DNA of 64,000 bases from Pycnococcus provasolii (GCA_938743325.2 OW568863.1:1240001-1304000), one strand, 5' to 3'. Positions 19,218-29,564 are shown, numbered from the stretch's first letter. Translations and numbers: made by a program. Notes: generated by a model not told the origin, from the sequence alone.

Positions 19218-20201
19218 TCACAGACAGCTGTCCTTCTCCTTGATCATACTGATCCTGCCGAGGAGCCCGCTCATCTGCAGGAGCGTGCCAAGCCCCTCGA
19301 CGATGCGCATGTGACACGTTCCAATCTCCTTGATCATCTCGAGCTTAACAAACTCGGGTGCCTCGTAGCTCTTGGCAATGCGGAAGAGCGTGGTGATGAT
19401 GTCCGTGGCACTGTATCCCGTCTCGAAGAGGCTGGCGAGAAGCGCATACGCGTCGTCCACCTTCCCCTCAAGCGCCGCGGTCAGCATGGCGTTGACGTGC
19501 GCGGGGTGAGGCTGGTCGCAAACCTTGAATACGTTCTGCGCGTTGATGAGCCCGAATCCGCTGTGTGTCGCCTGCAGGTTGTTGAGTGCCTGCCTCATGT
19601 CGCCGTCCGACGTGAACACCACCGCCTCGAGCCCGTCGTCGACGTACGCCACCTTCTCGCACCGGCATACGTGCAGCAGCCTCTCGACCACCTCCTCGTC
19701 GCTGAGCTTGGTGAACCTGACGATGGCACATCGGCTCTGTATGGGTTCAATGATCTTCGTACTTTGGTTGCACGCGAGTGCGAATCGCGTGGTTGCGGAG
19801 TAGATTTCCATCGTGCGTCGCAGCGCCTGCTGGCTTGCGCCCGTCATGCTGTCCGCCTCGTCGAGAATAATCACCTTGTGCCTTCCCGGCGGCAGAGTAA
19901 CCTTTTTCTGCGCGAAGATCTTGACTTTGTTGCGCACGACGTCGATTCCTCGCTCGTCCGACGCGTTGAGTTCGAGCACCGCCTCCTTCATGAGTTCCGC
20001 GTCTCCGCCGAGCAGTGCGCGCGCGAGGCACATGACAGATGTTGTTTTCCCCGTCCCCGGCGGTCCCGCGAAGATGAGGTTTGGCATGGACCCCTCCGCC
20101 GCCATGGCGTGCAGGCGCGCGACCGCCTCTTCGTTTCCGACGATGTCATCGATCAAAGTAGGCCTGTACTTCTCGAGCCACGGCAGCGTCGCTTCCGCCA
20201 T
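19218..20201 (-). CDS. RFC2: Replication factor C subunit 2 (clamp loader)
   Basis: 327 residues, the size of the small RFC subunits. Motifs in order: RFC box LPWLEKYRP (residues 6-14), Walker A GPPGTGKT (46-53), Walker B ILDEAD (112-117), sensor 1 LACNQSTKI, and the SRC arginine finger [17 protein letters not shown]. Phrases such as [20 protein letters not shown] and ENVFKVCD-like [12 protein letters not shown] place it with human RFC2/yeast Rfc4. It loads PCNA at primer termini in the nucleus. The frame is open 38 codons further upstream through a polypurine tract, but there is no ATG before 20201 and that part is not conserved. Confidence 0.93.
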   Translation of the reverse strand: MAEATLPWLEKYRPTLIDDIVGNEEAVARLHAMAAEGSMPNLIFAGPPGTGKTTSVMCLARALLGGDAELMKEAVLELNASDERGIDVVRNKVKIFAQKKVTLPPGRHKVIILDEADSMTGASQQALRRTMEIYSATTRFALACNQSTKIIEPIQSRCAIVRFTKLSDEEVVERLLHVCRCEKVAYVDDGLEAVVFTSDGDMRQALNNLQATHSGFGLINAQNVFKVCDQPHPAHVNAMLTAALEGKVDDAYALLASLFETGYSATDIITTLFRIAKSYEAPEFVKLEMIKEIGTCHMRIVEGLGTLLQMSGLLGRISMIKEKDSCL

Positions 20202-20479
20202 CGTTCCAGGGAATAAAGGGTCGTCTGGGAGGGAGGGAAAAGGGAAGGGGAAGGGGAAGGGGAAGGGAAGGGAGGGAACCCCCAACCCAACCAGGCTGCC
20301 AGGGGGGAAATCCAAAAAAAGAATTACGCGCGAAATGCTCTTGGTTTTGGTTAGGGTTTTGGGGGCGGAGTAGGGTTAGGGCTACGGCTCGGGTTACATA
20401 CGGCTCGGGTACAGTAAGCCTCCAAACCGTTCGCGTCTAACCTTAGGTCACCTTGCACATTTTGCACGTCGTCGTCGCC
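20202..20479. promoter_or_regulatory. Divergent promoter with polypurine tract and telomere-like motifs
   Basis: Lies between the RFC2 (-) and four-span protein (+) starts. It contains a GGAAGGGG-type purine tract (about 20231-20277) and two telomere-like pieces, GTTAGGGTTTTGGGG and GTAGGGTTAGGG (about 20349-20382). Confidence 0.55.
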
Positions 20480-21394
20480 ATGTCCAACTTCCCCATGCCG
20501 CCCGGCGTCTCAATGCCGCAATTTGCAGCCGTGCCGCAGCAGCAGCAACAACAACAACAACAGCCGGCCGCTACGGTGTACCAACAGCCGTATACGCAGC
20601 AGCAGCAATATCAACAGCCGGTGTATCCGCAGCAGCAGCAATATCAACAGCCGGCGTATACGCAGCAGCACCAACCGCAGCAAACGACGATGATGGGCTC
20701 GGTGCAGCAGCAATTGGCCGCTGCGGCAGCCCCTGTCATGGCCACCGCCCTACCTGGCTACGCCGCGCAGCCACCTCCCGGTGGTGCCGGAGGTCCCGTG
20801 ACGTCCGACGACAGATGGGCTGTGCTGTGGACAGTACTTAAGCTCTACTACTGCTTGGATGCGTCGCTCGCCTTCTTTCTCGCACTTGGTGGTCTCGTCT
20901 TCAGCTTGGCCACCTTCAAGGATCCGTCTTGCACCGTGCCGTTCCTCGGCATATCCATTCTCATCTTCATCACGCGACTGTTCGACTTTGGCTACAACGT
21001 GCGCGAAATGTGCTGCTGCCCGTGCTGCCCGCCAAGAGTGGAAACGCACATGCCGCCGCCGCAGCAGCACCACCAAGCATGGCCAAACGACAAGATGGGC
21101 TACACCATCAGATTTAACTTTTGCATATGCTGCACACAGCTCGGTCTCTCGACTATTCAGGGCGGCTTGGGCATCGTCGGCGTGCTCGGCGGGTTTGGCA
21201 AGTGCGAGGGTGCCGGTCCTGTGCTCGCGTTGGTGTTTGGCGCCATGCTCTTCATGAATGCTGCGGAGGAAGCGTTCATCTGGGGATGGGCGTGGTTTCT
21301 GCATAAGGAGCAGCACAACATGCCGTTGCCAGGCTGGGTGGACAGTTGTATCCCTGACTGCGTGTGGGCTTATGCACGTCGCACGTCGCGGTGA
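20480..21394 (+). CDS. Gln-rich four-span membrane protein, unknown
   Basis: 304 residues, ATG at 20480. Residues 25-75 are rich in Gln/Tyr/Pro with a repeated unit (QQQQYQQPVYP then QQQQYQQPAYT). Four hydrophobic segments follow, at about 120-145, 155-175, 215-245 and 250-280. Between spans two and three is a Cys knot-like string, MCCCPCCPPRVETH. A tetraspanin/SCAMP-like topology is suggested, but the SCAMP NPF repeats and the conserved inter-span CWYRP peptide are absent, so I do not assign a family. The low-complexity Gln head resembles annexin/prion-like condensate regions (inference). Confidence 0.75.
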   Translation: MSNFPMPPGVSMPQFAAVPQQQQQQQQQPAATVYQQPYTQQQQYQQPVYPQQQQYQQPAYTQQHQPQQTTMMGSVQQQLAAAAAPVMATALPGYAAQPPPGGAGGPVTSDDRWAVLWTVLKLYYCLDASLAFFLALGGLVFSLATFKDPSCTVPFLGISILIFITRLFDFGYNVREMCCCPCCPPRVETHMPPPQQHHQAWPNDKMGYTIRFNFCICCTQLGLSTIQGGLGIVGVLGGFGKCEGAGPVLALVFGAMLFMNAAEEAFIWGWAWFLHKEQHNMPLPGWVDSCIPDCVWAYARRTSR

Positions 21395-21540
21395 GATTTG
21401 CCTAAAGTATTTAAGAAAAAATAATCCGCCCAGCGGTGGTGGTTTACAGAAAAAGTTTTGATCAAGGCAATTAAGAAACCTCACACACTTGCTGTACGTT
21501 GCGGAAAAAAAAATTGTGAGGCGCAACGTCGTTTCTATGT

Positions 21541-22206
21541 TTAGAAGACGACGCCGAGCGCCACGAGAGCAGCCATGCCAAGCATCGCCGCACGGCCGTT
21601 GACGCGCTCGCTCGTCTCCGGGAAGACGCCGGAAAGGTTCTTCTCGTAGAACTCCATCACGGGCTTCTGCACGTTGTCGGGGATGTATCCCGCCGTCTTG
21701 TCGACGACGGGCACGAGGCTTGCGGCGGTGATCGCGACGATCTGGATCGCGACGCCGAGCGTGTTGGGGAAGGCTGCCGCCTGCGTGAGGACGTCTCCGT
21801 CGAACATGTGGTGGCAGTATGCGAGGAATCCGAGCTGCGCGAGACGTCCGTTCAAGAGCTCCGCCCACTCCGTGAATCCCATCTGCTCGTAGAAGGTCTT
21901 TCCGTACTTCTCGACGAGGATTTTGTTTCCGATCTCAGACGCGCCATCCGTTCCCGCGAGGAAGGTGAGCGCCTTCTTGAGCTCGGGCACGTCGGGCACC
22001 CACGCGGGCACCGCGGCACCTCCCTCCGCCTTCGCCATCACCTCGGAGAGTTCCCCGAGTCCGAGTTCTCCCATGAGGTCAGCCGCTTCGGCGTCCGCCT
22101 TGTCCTCGGTGGTGGCGCGCGTGACAAAGGAGGGGCGTGCACCGTGCGAGGTTCGCACGGCGGCACGGATGGCGCGGGTGGGCAGGGTGACACGTGAGGC
22201 GATCAT
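21541..22206 (-). CDS. ELIP-like chlorophyll-binding stress protein
   Basis: 221 residues. Residues 1-33 (MIASRVTLPTRAIRAAVRTS...) are a plausible plastid transit peptide. Two chlorophyll a/b-binding-type helices are visible: EWAELLNGRLAQLGFLAYCH (about 120-140) and ERVNGRAAMLGMAALVAL at the C-terminus, each with the E..NGR.A..G signature. A third hydrophobic segment (VAIQIVAITAASLVPVV) lies between them. This is the three-helix ELIP/SEP layout of the light-harvesting superfamily, with photoprotection in the thylakoid as the expected role. The ATG at 22206 is chosen because sequence upstream is promoter-like and contains GTTCGGGGTT at 22381. Confidence 0.87.
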   Translation of the reverse strand: MIASRVTLPTRAIRAAVRTSHGARPSFVTRATTEDKADAEAADLMGELGLGELSEVMAKAEGGAAVPAWVPDVPELKKALTFLAGTDGASEIGNKILVEKYGKTFYEQMGFTEWAELLNGRLAQLGFLAYCHHMFDGDVLTQAAAFPNTLGVAIQIVAITAASLVPVVDKTAGYIPDNVQKPVMEFYEKNLSGVFPETSERVNGRAAMLGMAALVALGVVF

Positions 22207-22608
22207 CGTTCTTCTTCTTTGGAAGCTTGTGGTAGAATGGCTGGAGTGGATGGGCAGACGCGCGTCTGGACGTCGAGGCGAGCGGGGGAAAGGGAAAGGG
22301 AAGGAGCGAGCGAGTGGCTGAGCTTCATTCTGAGAAATCCACAGACCCACTAAACCGTTCACTTTTTGTTTTGGGGCCAAGTTCGGGGTTCTCTTTTTCC
22401 ACGTCCCACGAAAACTCCCTGGCCCCTGTACTACGTTCCGATCGGCGGCGCGTCGTGGTGGGGCCCGTCTGCCCGTGGTAGGACAGGCTTGACACTGCTT
22501 GAGGCCCAAAAACTATCCATAAGGTACCTCCACAAGGTTCCCTTCCTGGAACAGGCTGGCACATTCGATAGTCTATGTACAAAGCAAATGTTCTACGTGG
22601 TGTCTTTG
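22207..22608. other. Intergenic region (ELIP promoter and LRR 3' flank)
   Basis: Upstream of the ELIP-like gene and downstream of the LRR gene, both on the minus strand. It has a GGGAAAGGGAAAGGGAAGG-like purine stretch near 22287-22310 and the reverse AACCCCGAA motif at 22381-22390. No gene is seen. Confidence 0.45.
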
Positions 22609-25485
22609 TTACTTGTACACGAACGCCTCTCCGAAACGACTCGACGGAATGGGTCGTTCTCCAGGTGATTCAGACGCGACGGCGGTGCCCGATGGCGTGC
22701 TGCTGCTGCTGCTGCTGCTGCTCTTAACCACCACCCATCCGACGCGCACCACAACCTCGGTGGCCGACTCCATCTTTGGCGACTCGCACACAACGATGTT
22801 GTCGTCCACCAACTCGCCACGAACGCCATGATCGCCAAACAGGCAACCGAAGACGCGACGTGAGCCCTTCTCGTCGACGTGCTCCTCCGCCTCCGACGCC
22901 GATGGATAACCGCGGCCTCGCACCTCCACGCGCGTGCCAGGCGCGCCGGAGCTGGGAAGCAAGCGGCTGACGTGCATCCAGTCGCAGCCCACAATCAGCG
23001 TCGAGCCACGGGTCCACTCGGGAAGCGGGCAAGCAAGTTTATTGTGTGCAACATCCCACTTGCGGTCACGCCAAGGCTTCTCATTCGGAGGAAGGCCGTT
23101 CGGGGGACATCGGCGAAGGCCGGGCACGTCGCGGTCGCGCCAGCGGGCTGGCAGCGCGCCGGTGAAGCGATTGCGGCTCAGGTCAAGACGTTCGAGCAGA
23201 GGCAGGTCCACCAAAAATGGAGCGAGCGTGCCATTGAGGTGATTGCGAGACAGGTTCGCCTCCTCGAGCAGCTTGAGATCTTTCCACGAAGAGGGTATGA
23301 CGCCCTCGATGGAATTCTCCGACAGGTCGAGCGATTCGAGAAGCTCGAGACGACCGTAGCTTTCAGGCAAAATGCCGCCGAGCTGGTTGCGCGCGAGACG
23401 AAACGTTGCCAAGCTGCGAGCTAACGGGCCGTTGCCAATCGAATCGGGAAGTGCACCCTCGAGCGCATTGCCCGCCGCGTCAAGCGTGTGCATTTCGCCG
23501 CACATCGCCAAACCCGCGGGAATCGTGCCGCTGAGCTTATTTTCAGCCACGTTCAGCTCCTGCAGCCTTCGTGGGAACACGACGTCTGTCGCGGCGGGAG
23601 GTGCCAGCGCACCTTCGACGCGATTCCTCGCCAGACGCAGCGTGCGAAGCTCGGGCAAATTCCGCCACAGCGAGCCGTCCGCGAACGGCATTCCGCTCAG
23701 AGCATTGCCGCTCGCGTCGAGATGGCGCAGGCTTCGGCTCGCCTTGGCGATGGAGACCGTGCCCTCGAGGCTGTTGTCAGCGACATCGAGCACGGAGAGG
23801 TTGGGAAAGCTGAGGTTGCCAAGCTCGAGTCCCTCGAGCGGCGTGCCCGTCAGCCGATTGCTCGCCAGGCGAAGCGTGCGAAGTGGATGATTCGGCGACG
23901 ACGTTCCGAGGTGCAAGTCACCCTCCAGGCGATTGCTGCTGAGGTCGAGCAGCTGCAGGTACCTGAGCCGGTCGAAGATGTCGGCGGGAAGCTCACCTGC
24001 CAGCCGATTGCCGTGGAGAGACAGAACCGTCAGCCGCGCGCTGGAGGTGAATGCGCCGAGCACCGCGCCGGCGTCGCCGGTAAGTCCCGACTTGCTGAGC
24101 GTGAGCTCGCGCAGGCGAGGCAGCCTTGCAAGCCACGCCGGCGGCGGTGCGCCTCCCAGCCGCACGCCACCGAGGTTGAGCGTGCGCAGCATGCGCATGC
24201 TCTCCCAGCTACTCGGCAGCGGCCCGATGATCTTCGCGTTATCGCTGAGCAGCATGTGCTCGAGCTTCGACATGGTACCCCAGCTCTCCGGGAGCGATCC
24301 GGTGAGCTTGTTGAAGCTTAGATCGAGCGCCTTGAGAGGTAGCTTCGCAAGTGCATGCGGCAGCGTGCCGTCGAGGTTGTTCTGCGTCAGCACGAGCGCC
24401 TCGAGACTCCTCAGCTTGTCGATGTCCGCGGGGATTGTGCCGGACATGAGATTGTGCCCAAGATCGACGTAGCGCAGCTCGTACAGGCGTGTTAGCATTG
24501 TGATGTTCAGCTCGTGGTACATGCACCCAACGTTGTTGAAGACGAGCTTGAGCTCCGTCACGCGTCCTCCCACGCAGCGAACGCCGTGCCAGGCGCCAGT
24601 CGTCGACCCGCACGGGGTTCCCTTCAGCCATCCGTAGTTGTTGTTCCACCGCGGGCCGTTGCACTGCTCGTAGAATTCGCGCAGAGCATCAGCTTCCAAG
24701 TCTTCCGTGAGCATCGGCAGAGCATTCGCCTCGTCGATCTTCGTCACGAGGTCGCTGTCGTCATTGGCCTGCTCGTCGTGCTGCTGCAGCACGTCGACAG
24801 CGTCTGCGACCGCCGCCTTCTTGCTCTTCTGCACCTTCTTTTTTCGCCGTTTGTTGAGTGCCTTGTATGCTTTCTTCGCTTCGGCGATGACGAGTGCGCG
24901 CTGCGGCGCGACGTTCTCCGGTCCCAGAGCACCTCCGTACAAGGCGACGCCGTCGTCGCCGCCGCCGCCGCCGCCGTCGTCGTCGTTCGTCGTTTGCGCC
25001 TTCGTGGTTAGGGCACCCACGCCGTCCGCCGAGTTTGCTGCCGCGACGATCGCCGCGTCCTTTCCGGCAGGCAACTGGCTGGCCGCGACGGTGGCTCCGT
25101 ATTCCGCGTCTCCCTGGGTCACGGCGGCGTTGCCTTGGTCTTTCTGTTCGCTTGCGCCGCTAAGCCTTAAGGCGGCGCCTGCGTCAGCGATTGCGCGCGC
25201 CGCAGCCGGGCCTGCAGGTGCCAGTTCTTTCAAGGCTGCGTCTGCGGCGAGAAGGTACGTGGGCAGGCTCGGCTCGTCGAACATGCGGTCTCTCCACTGC
25301 CTGATTCTCCTGACGTCTTCGATGGTTCGCACGGGCGGTGGGCTGTCAAACTCGTGCCAGTTTTTGTCCCTAGCTTTTCCCGTCTGCAGGTACCCGTGCG
25401 GCTGCGCGGCCGCACGGGTGCAGCAGGCGGCCAAGACGAGTGCAACATACCACCACGAGGTGAAGGTGCCACGTCGTAGCGACAT
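22609..25485 (-). CDS. Secreted leucine-rich-repeat protein with C-terminal IPT/TIG domain
   Basis: 958 residues. A signal peptide spans about 1-27 (WWYVALVLAACCTRAAAQ). Residues 30-300 are Ala/Asp-rich with a Lys-rich patch (KRRKKKVQKSKKAAV). From about 300 there is an LRR N-cap (CNGPRWNNNYGWL, TGAWHGVRC), then roughly 18 plant-type LRRs of the LxxLxxLxLxxNxLxGxIP form to about 830. The end (about 850-930) is an IPT/TIG-like fold: LLPSSGAPGTRVEVRGRGYP, DDNIVVCESP. No transmembrane segment or kinase follows. I infer a secreted or wall-associated recognition or structural protein. The ATG at 25485 precedes the signal peptide directly; an open frame upstream lies in non-coding-like DNA. Confidence 0.85.
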   Translation of the reverse strand: MSLRRGTFTSWWYVALVLAACCTRAAAQPHGYLQTGKARDKNWHEFDSPPPVRTIEDVRRIRQWRDRMFDEPSLPTYLLAADAALKELAPAGPAAARAIADAGAALRLSGASEQKDQGNAAVTQGDAEYGATVAASQLPAGKDAAIVAAANSADGVGALTTKAQTTNDDDGGGGGGDDGVALYGGALGPENVAPQRALVIAEAKKAYKALNKRRKKKVQKSKKAAVADAVDVLQQHDEQANDDSDLVTKIDEANALPMLTEDLEADALREFYEQCNGPRWNNNYGWLKGTPCGSTTGAWHGVRCVGGRVTELKLVFNNVGCMYHELNITMLTRLYELRYVDLGHNLMSGTIPADIDKLRSLEALVLTQNNLDGTLPHALAKLPLKALDLSFNKLTGSLPESWGTMSKLEHMLLSDNAKIIGPLPSSWESMRMLRTLNLGGVRLGGAPPPAWLARLPRLRELTLSKSGLTGDAGAVLGAFTSSARLTVLSLHGNRLAGELPADIFDRLRYLQLLDLSSNRLEGDLHLGTSSPNHPLRTLRLASNRLTGTPLEGLELGNLSFPNLSVLDVADNSLEGTVSIAKASRSLRHLDASGNALSGMPFADGSLWRNLPELRTLRLARNRVEGALAPPAATDVVFPRRLQELNVAENKLSGTIPAGLAMCGEMHTLDAAGNALEGALPDSIGNGPLARSLATFRLARNQLGGILPESYGRLELLESLDLSENSIEGVIPSSWKDLKLLEEANLSRNHLNGTLAPFLVDLPLLERLDLSRNRFTGALPARWRDRDVPGLRRCPPNGLPPNEKPWRDRKWDVAHNKLACPLPEWTRGSTLIVGCDWMHVSRLLPSSGAPGTRVEVRGRGYPSASEAEEHVDEKGSRRVFGCLFGDHGVRGELVDDNIVVCESPKMESATEVVVRVGWVVVKSSSSSSSSTPSGTAVASESPGERPIPSSRFGEAFVYK

Positions 25486-26294
25486 GACGAGGCCGAGCGG
25501 CACGATGAGAGCGCGCTGACTGATCGCGCTGGTGGTTGACTGATGGCGTGCGCTGGTGGTGCGCTGCGTGGCAAGGACGACGACGATGCAAGGACCCCCT
25601 GGGGCAAGGCAAGGCAACGTGGAGGGAGGGCGACCCGCACCTACAGTATAACCCCTGATCCGCGTAGAAGGGAATAGAGTATGTAGTCGGGGATCCCATC
25701 GTACCACTACATACCCGGTAATACAAGTTTCTACAGGTACATAGGGGATAGTTTCTAAGGTAAAATCCCCGACTACTGCTCGCTGGCTGGCTGGGTCTTT
25801 CTTGTTTTGTTCCATGTTCCTTGACCACGCTGGTACCACAACCTGCACTTACCTGTATTTATTAAGTTTACTGTACCGAGAAAGGCAGTAAAGGCAGGAA
25901 GGACCTGGGGGACCCGCCCAAACCAGCTTGCCCCAACCATACAGAGTCTAACCATGGAACTAACCTTAGGAAATCAACGTAAACTTAAAAAGCCTCTCTG
26001 ACTGACGGAGGAACAAATACACCCCTTTGACCCCTCCACTGGTCCAACCAAGAGATTTAAATACGATTGATGTTCTCGGACCGGTTCGGGGGCCCCTCCC
26101 TCCCTGGGCCTGTAGAGTCTGCCTGGGGGAAGAAAAGCAAGTCTACCTGACTGACACCTGAGGCTGTCTGTGTGACATCTATCTCAGTGTACTTTACTGC
26201 GCTGTTATCCGTATCTCGTTCTCGTCTTCGTTATTCGTCTTCGTTTCTTTTATGTCATCATAATCATCTCCGCTCCGCCTTCTTAGTCTAATCC
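25486..26294. other. Intergenic region, divergent promoters, no gene seen
   Basis: An 809-bp AT-richer gap between the LRR gene (-) and the kinase gene (+). It contains an 11-bp inverted repeat (25683-25693 and 25766-25776) and several GTAC/TACATAC words. No open frame with recognisable content. Confidence 0.5.
25683..25776. repeat. Inverted repeat, potential hairpin
   Basis: Arms GTAGTCGGGGA and TCCCCGACTAC are perfect complements, separated by 72 nt. The position is in the presumed 5' flank of the LRR gene. It may be a leader-RNA stem or a MITE end pair. Confidence 0.6.
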
Positions 26295-27962
26295 ATGTCG
26301 CCGTTTGCCAATCGTGGTCAGGATCATAATAAGAATAATAGTAGTAGTAAGGGCAGCAGCACCACCGCGCACTCGTGGCTGATGGCGGCAATTGGACGCA
26401 AGGTTGTGCCTCAAAACAAACGGCACGATGATAATGGCAATCAGCAGCAGAACACAAACAACAAGATCATGCCACTCACGTCAGCCGCGCGACTTCGGGA
26501 ACAAGCGAGGAAGTGTGCGGCGACATCGTCACCGGCAGAAGCAACATATCCTGGGAGCGTGACACCGCCGCCACCCATGCCCGCGCTCATGCACAGCAGG
26601 AAAACGACAATGTCAGCAAAAAGAGGATTTGGAGGGAAAGCAGCACCCACAACGACGACGACCACCACCACGACCACGACCACGACGACGACAACGACCA
26701 GTAAATGCACCAACAACAACATCAACGACTGCAGCAGTAGTGCGACCAACAACAATAATGCTCAGCACGCGCAAGTCATCATATTTCCCGAGGAGGCGCT
26801 TTCTGTCGACGAACGCAAGCCGCTGCTGGGTGAGGGAAATTGCGGTGAGGTGCGACGTGGAAAGCTCGATGGACATGGACCTGTGGCGGTGAAGATCTTG
26901 CGTGCGGGAACGCCGAGTCCGTCGAGTCCGCCGGGACACAATAATCCCAGCATCGCGACGACGGCACGCTCGAGCATCGACGGTATCATCGGCATCCTCA
27001 ATCGCACCGCCACGCAGCTGAGCCCGACGAGAGGCACGCGACGAAGCATGGCTGCGGCGCGTCACGAGCTTGCGATCATGGCGCACCTCTGCCACCCAAA
27101 TGTTGTCAGCCTCGTGGGTGCGGTTGTGCGTCGCGGTCGCGGTGGTGGCGTTGGCGGAGGCAAGGAGCCGCTCGTACTGCTCGAGCTCGTCGCAGGACCG
27201 ACACCATCGCCGGGCGTGCCACCAAATCAGCCGTGCGACATGCACAACGTTCTCCACGGCGAGCGCGCCGTGATCGTACGAGGTGGATCCGGGCGTTTCC
27301 ACACAATAGCATCGGCGCATCATCCCGCGTCGGCGAAGAGCCGTCTCTCATCTCTAAACGCAGAAAACTACGCGCCGATCCCAGCTGGCGCTTTGCAGAA
27401 CCTCGCATCGGGAATCGCGCGCGCTCTCGCCCACCTCGCTGAGCGTGGCGTGAGCCACCTCGACATGCGCCCACACAACATCCTCGTGACGCGCGACTGG
27501 ACGCCAAAGCTGTGCGACTTTGGCGTCGCGCGCTTCTGGAATCGCGGCGCGCCGGGTGGCGTGCACCCACCATCCGGCGGGGCGCCCGGGGCCACACCGC
27601 GTCACACCGGCGCGCCGGCATACCAAAGTCCCGAGGCACTACGCGGTGGGCTGGCTCTGCTCGACGCGCAGAAGCACGGCGCGTGCGACGTTTGGGCATT
27701 CGGCGTGATCCTGTGGGAGCTTGTGAGTCGCAAGCTCCCGCACGCTTCTGCTGCCGGCGACCACGCCATCGTCACGGCAGTGCTCTGCGGCGAACGTCCA
27801 CGCTGGCCAACTGCCGCACAGCACGCGCGCGCGTATGGCGAGGCGGCAGCTTTGAGCGAGGAGGTGCTTCATGTATGGCACAAGCTTTCGGTGATGTGCT
27901 GCCAAGAGTCTCCCACGATGCGCCCGTCGGCGCACGACCTCGTTGTGGCACTGGAAAAGTAA
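26295..27962 (+). CDS. Protein kinase, TKL/RLCK-like, with altered catalytic loop
   Basis: 555 residues. Residues 1-160 are low complexity, including a run of 17 Thr at about 119-135. Kinase domain from about 165: glycine loop LGEGNCGEV, VAIK-type Lys in GPVAVKIL (about 200), C-helix region with ARHELAIMAHLCHPNVVSLVG, catalytic loop HLDMRPHNILV, LCDFGVARF, and QSPEAL in place of APE. The Asp of the catalytic loop and the DFG are kept, but HRD is HLD and the DLK Lys is Arg, which is unusual. Two Gly/Pro/Ser-rich inserts lengthen the N-lobe and the hinge. It may still be active. A TGTAA polyadenylation-type signal (TTGTAAATAAA) follows the stop near 27985. Confidence 0.85.
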   Translation: MSPFANRGQDHNKNNSSSKGSSTTAHSWLMAAIGRKVVPQNKRHDDNGNQQQNTNNKIMPLTSAARLREQARKCAATSSPAEATYPGSVTPPPPMPALMHSRKTTMSAKRGFGGKAAPTTTTTTTTTTTTTTTTTSKCTNNNINDCSSSATNNNNAQHAQVIIFPEEALSVDERKPLLGEGNCGEVRRGKLDGHGPVAVKILRAGTPSPSSPPGHNNPSIATTARSSIDGIIGILNRTATQLSPTRGTRRSMAAARHELAIMAHLCHPNVVSLVGAVVRRGRGGGVGGGKEPLVLLELVAGPTPSPGVPPNQPCDMHNVLHGERAVIVRGGSGRFHTIASAHHPASAKSRLSSLNAENYAPIPAGALQNLASGIARALAHLAERGVSHLDMRPHNILVTRDWTPKLCDFGVARFWNRGAPGGVHPPSGGAPGATPRHTGAPAYQSPEALRGGLALLDAQKHGACDVWAFGVILWELVSRKLPHASAAGDHAIVTAVLCGERPRWPTAAQHARAYGEAAALSEEVLHVWHKLSVMCCQESPTMRPSAHDLVVALEK

Positions 27963-28052
27963 GACTCGGTGGGATTGCAAATACATTGTAAATAAATAAA
28001 AATGTGTCGTTGAAGAAAAAAAAAAGAAAATGGTTTAACTTTACAATGTTCT

Positions 28053-29530
28053 TTATTCCTCGCGCGTCTCCGCCTCCGCCTCCGCCTCCGCCGTGATCTT
28101 TCCGAGAATCGTGCTGAGCTCCTCCATGCCCAAGCCTGATTCCGCGCTGACACGCACCATTGCCACGGCAGGCTTTCCGAGCTCAACTGCGTCGGTCCCA
28201 TCGTCTGAGTCGTCGCGCTCCGTGTCGTTTGCGAGCATGTATTCTTTAAGCCCTTGCTCGAAAGCGTCCGCCCGCTCCGCCGCACCATCAAGGTCCATCT
28301 TCGTCAGAGCGATCACGTGCGTGCGCTGCACGTACTGAGGGTTGTACATGCGCAGCTCGTCTCGTACCGCGAGGTAGTCGTCGAGTGCGCCCGTTCCTTT
28401 CGAACCCGCCACGGCTGTGGGATCGGATCCGACGTCCACGCAGTGAAGCACGATACGCGTTCGACTGAGGTGGCGCAGGAACACGCGACCAAGACCGCGT
28501 CCGACATGAGCACCCTCGATGAGCCCAGGCAAATCTGCAATCACAGGCGCTGGCACATCCATGGGCGCATCCCACGCCTCCGAGCCAGCGCGAGCGAATG
28601 TACCTCCACCCGCTGGGGATGCGTTCGGCGCGAATGAAGGTGGCATGACGCCCAGATTGGGGACGAGCGTCGTGAACGGGTAATCCGCCACCTCCGGCTT
28701 GGCTCGCGTGATGGCAGCCAGAAGGCTGCTCTTCCCCGCGGATGGAAGTCCGACGATTCCCACGTCCGCGACGACGCGGAGCAGCAGCTCCAGTCTCGCC
28801 TCCTCGCCCGGCTGTCCCCTTGACGCTGCTTTCCAGTCATCCTCCTCTACGACGTACCCGCCGTCGTCGTCGTCGAATTCGTCATCGAATTCGCCGCCTC
28901 GTCGCCTTGGCGTGCCACGTTTCCTTCGACTTGGCGCCGTTACGCCAAGCCCCCCGTCGCCTCCTCGGAGCACCACAGCCTCCTGCCACGGTTCCGTGAG
29001 TTCCGCGAGCACGCGTCTCGTTCTCTTTCTCCTGACGACGGTTCCCGGTGGCACGCCAACGCGCAGCGGCTCCGCTGCTGCGCTGCTGAGTACGTTCAAC
29101 ATTTGGTCGCCCGCCTTGCCTAGTCCGAGCCGAAGTCCCACGTCAGCGTTCGACCCGCTGGGTGCCGAGAGCGTTCCGGCGTTTCGCAAGTGTAGTAGGC
29201 TGTCTAGGTTCGGGTCTGCGTAGAAGATGACGTCGCCTCCCCTGCTTCCTGGCACCGGCGCCCCTCTGGGGATGTAGATTTTCTTCCTCATGTTCCCACC
29301 AGGCTTGTACTTGAAGTTTCTGACGACATCCCCCTTTTTTTCCGTTCTGACCTCCCCCCGCCCGCCGTCTCCACTTCGCACGGTGACGAGCGCGCTGTCG
29401 AACGTGAGGTGGTCAGGCTTGTCCTCCGCGTCGTTTCTGCTTTTATTTTTTTTGTAGTTGTTTGAAGGGGAAGGGGAAGGCGCAGGCGCACTCTTCCGCG
29501 CCTTCGTTTTCTTCCTTTGGTTTCGCGGTT

Positions 29531-29564
<34 letters not shown>

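Noticed and set aside
19050-20216. Plus-strand open frame antisense to RFC2
   Set aside because: RFC2 motifs on the minus strand are unambiguous; the antisense product is Arg/His-rich without domains.
20480-21394. SCAMP for the four-span protein
   Set aside because: No NPF repeats and no CWYRP-type peptide between spans.
23488-24321. Plus-strand open frame antisense to the LRR gene
   Set aside because: Repeating pattern follows the LRR codons of the minus strand.
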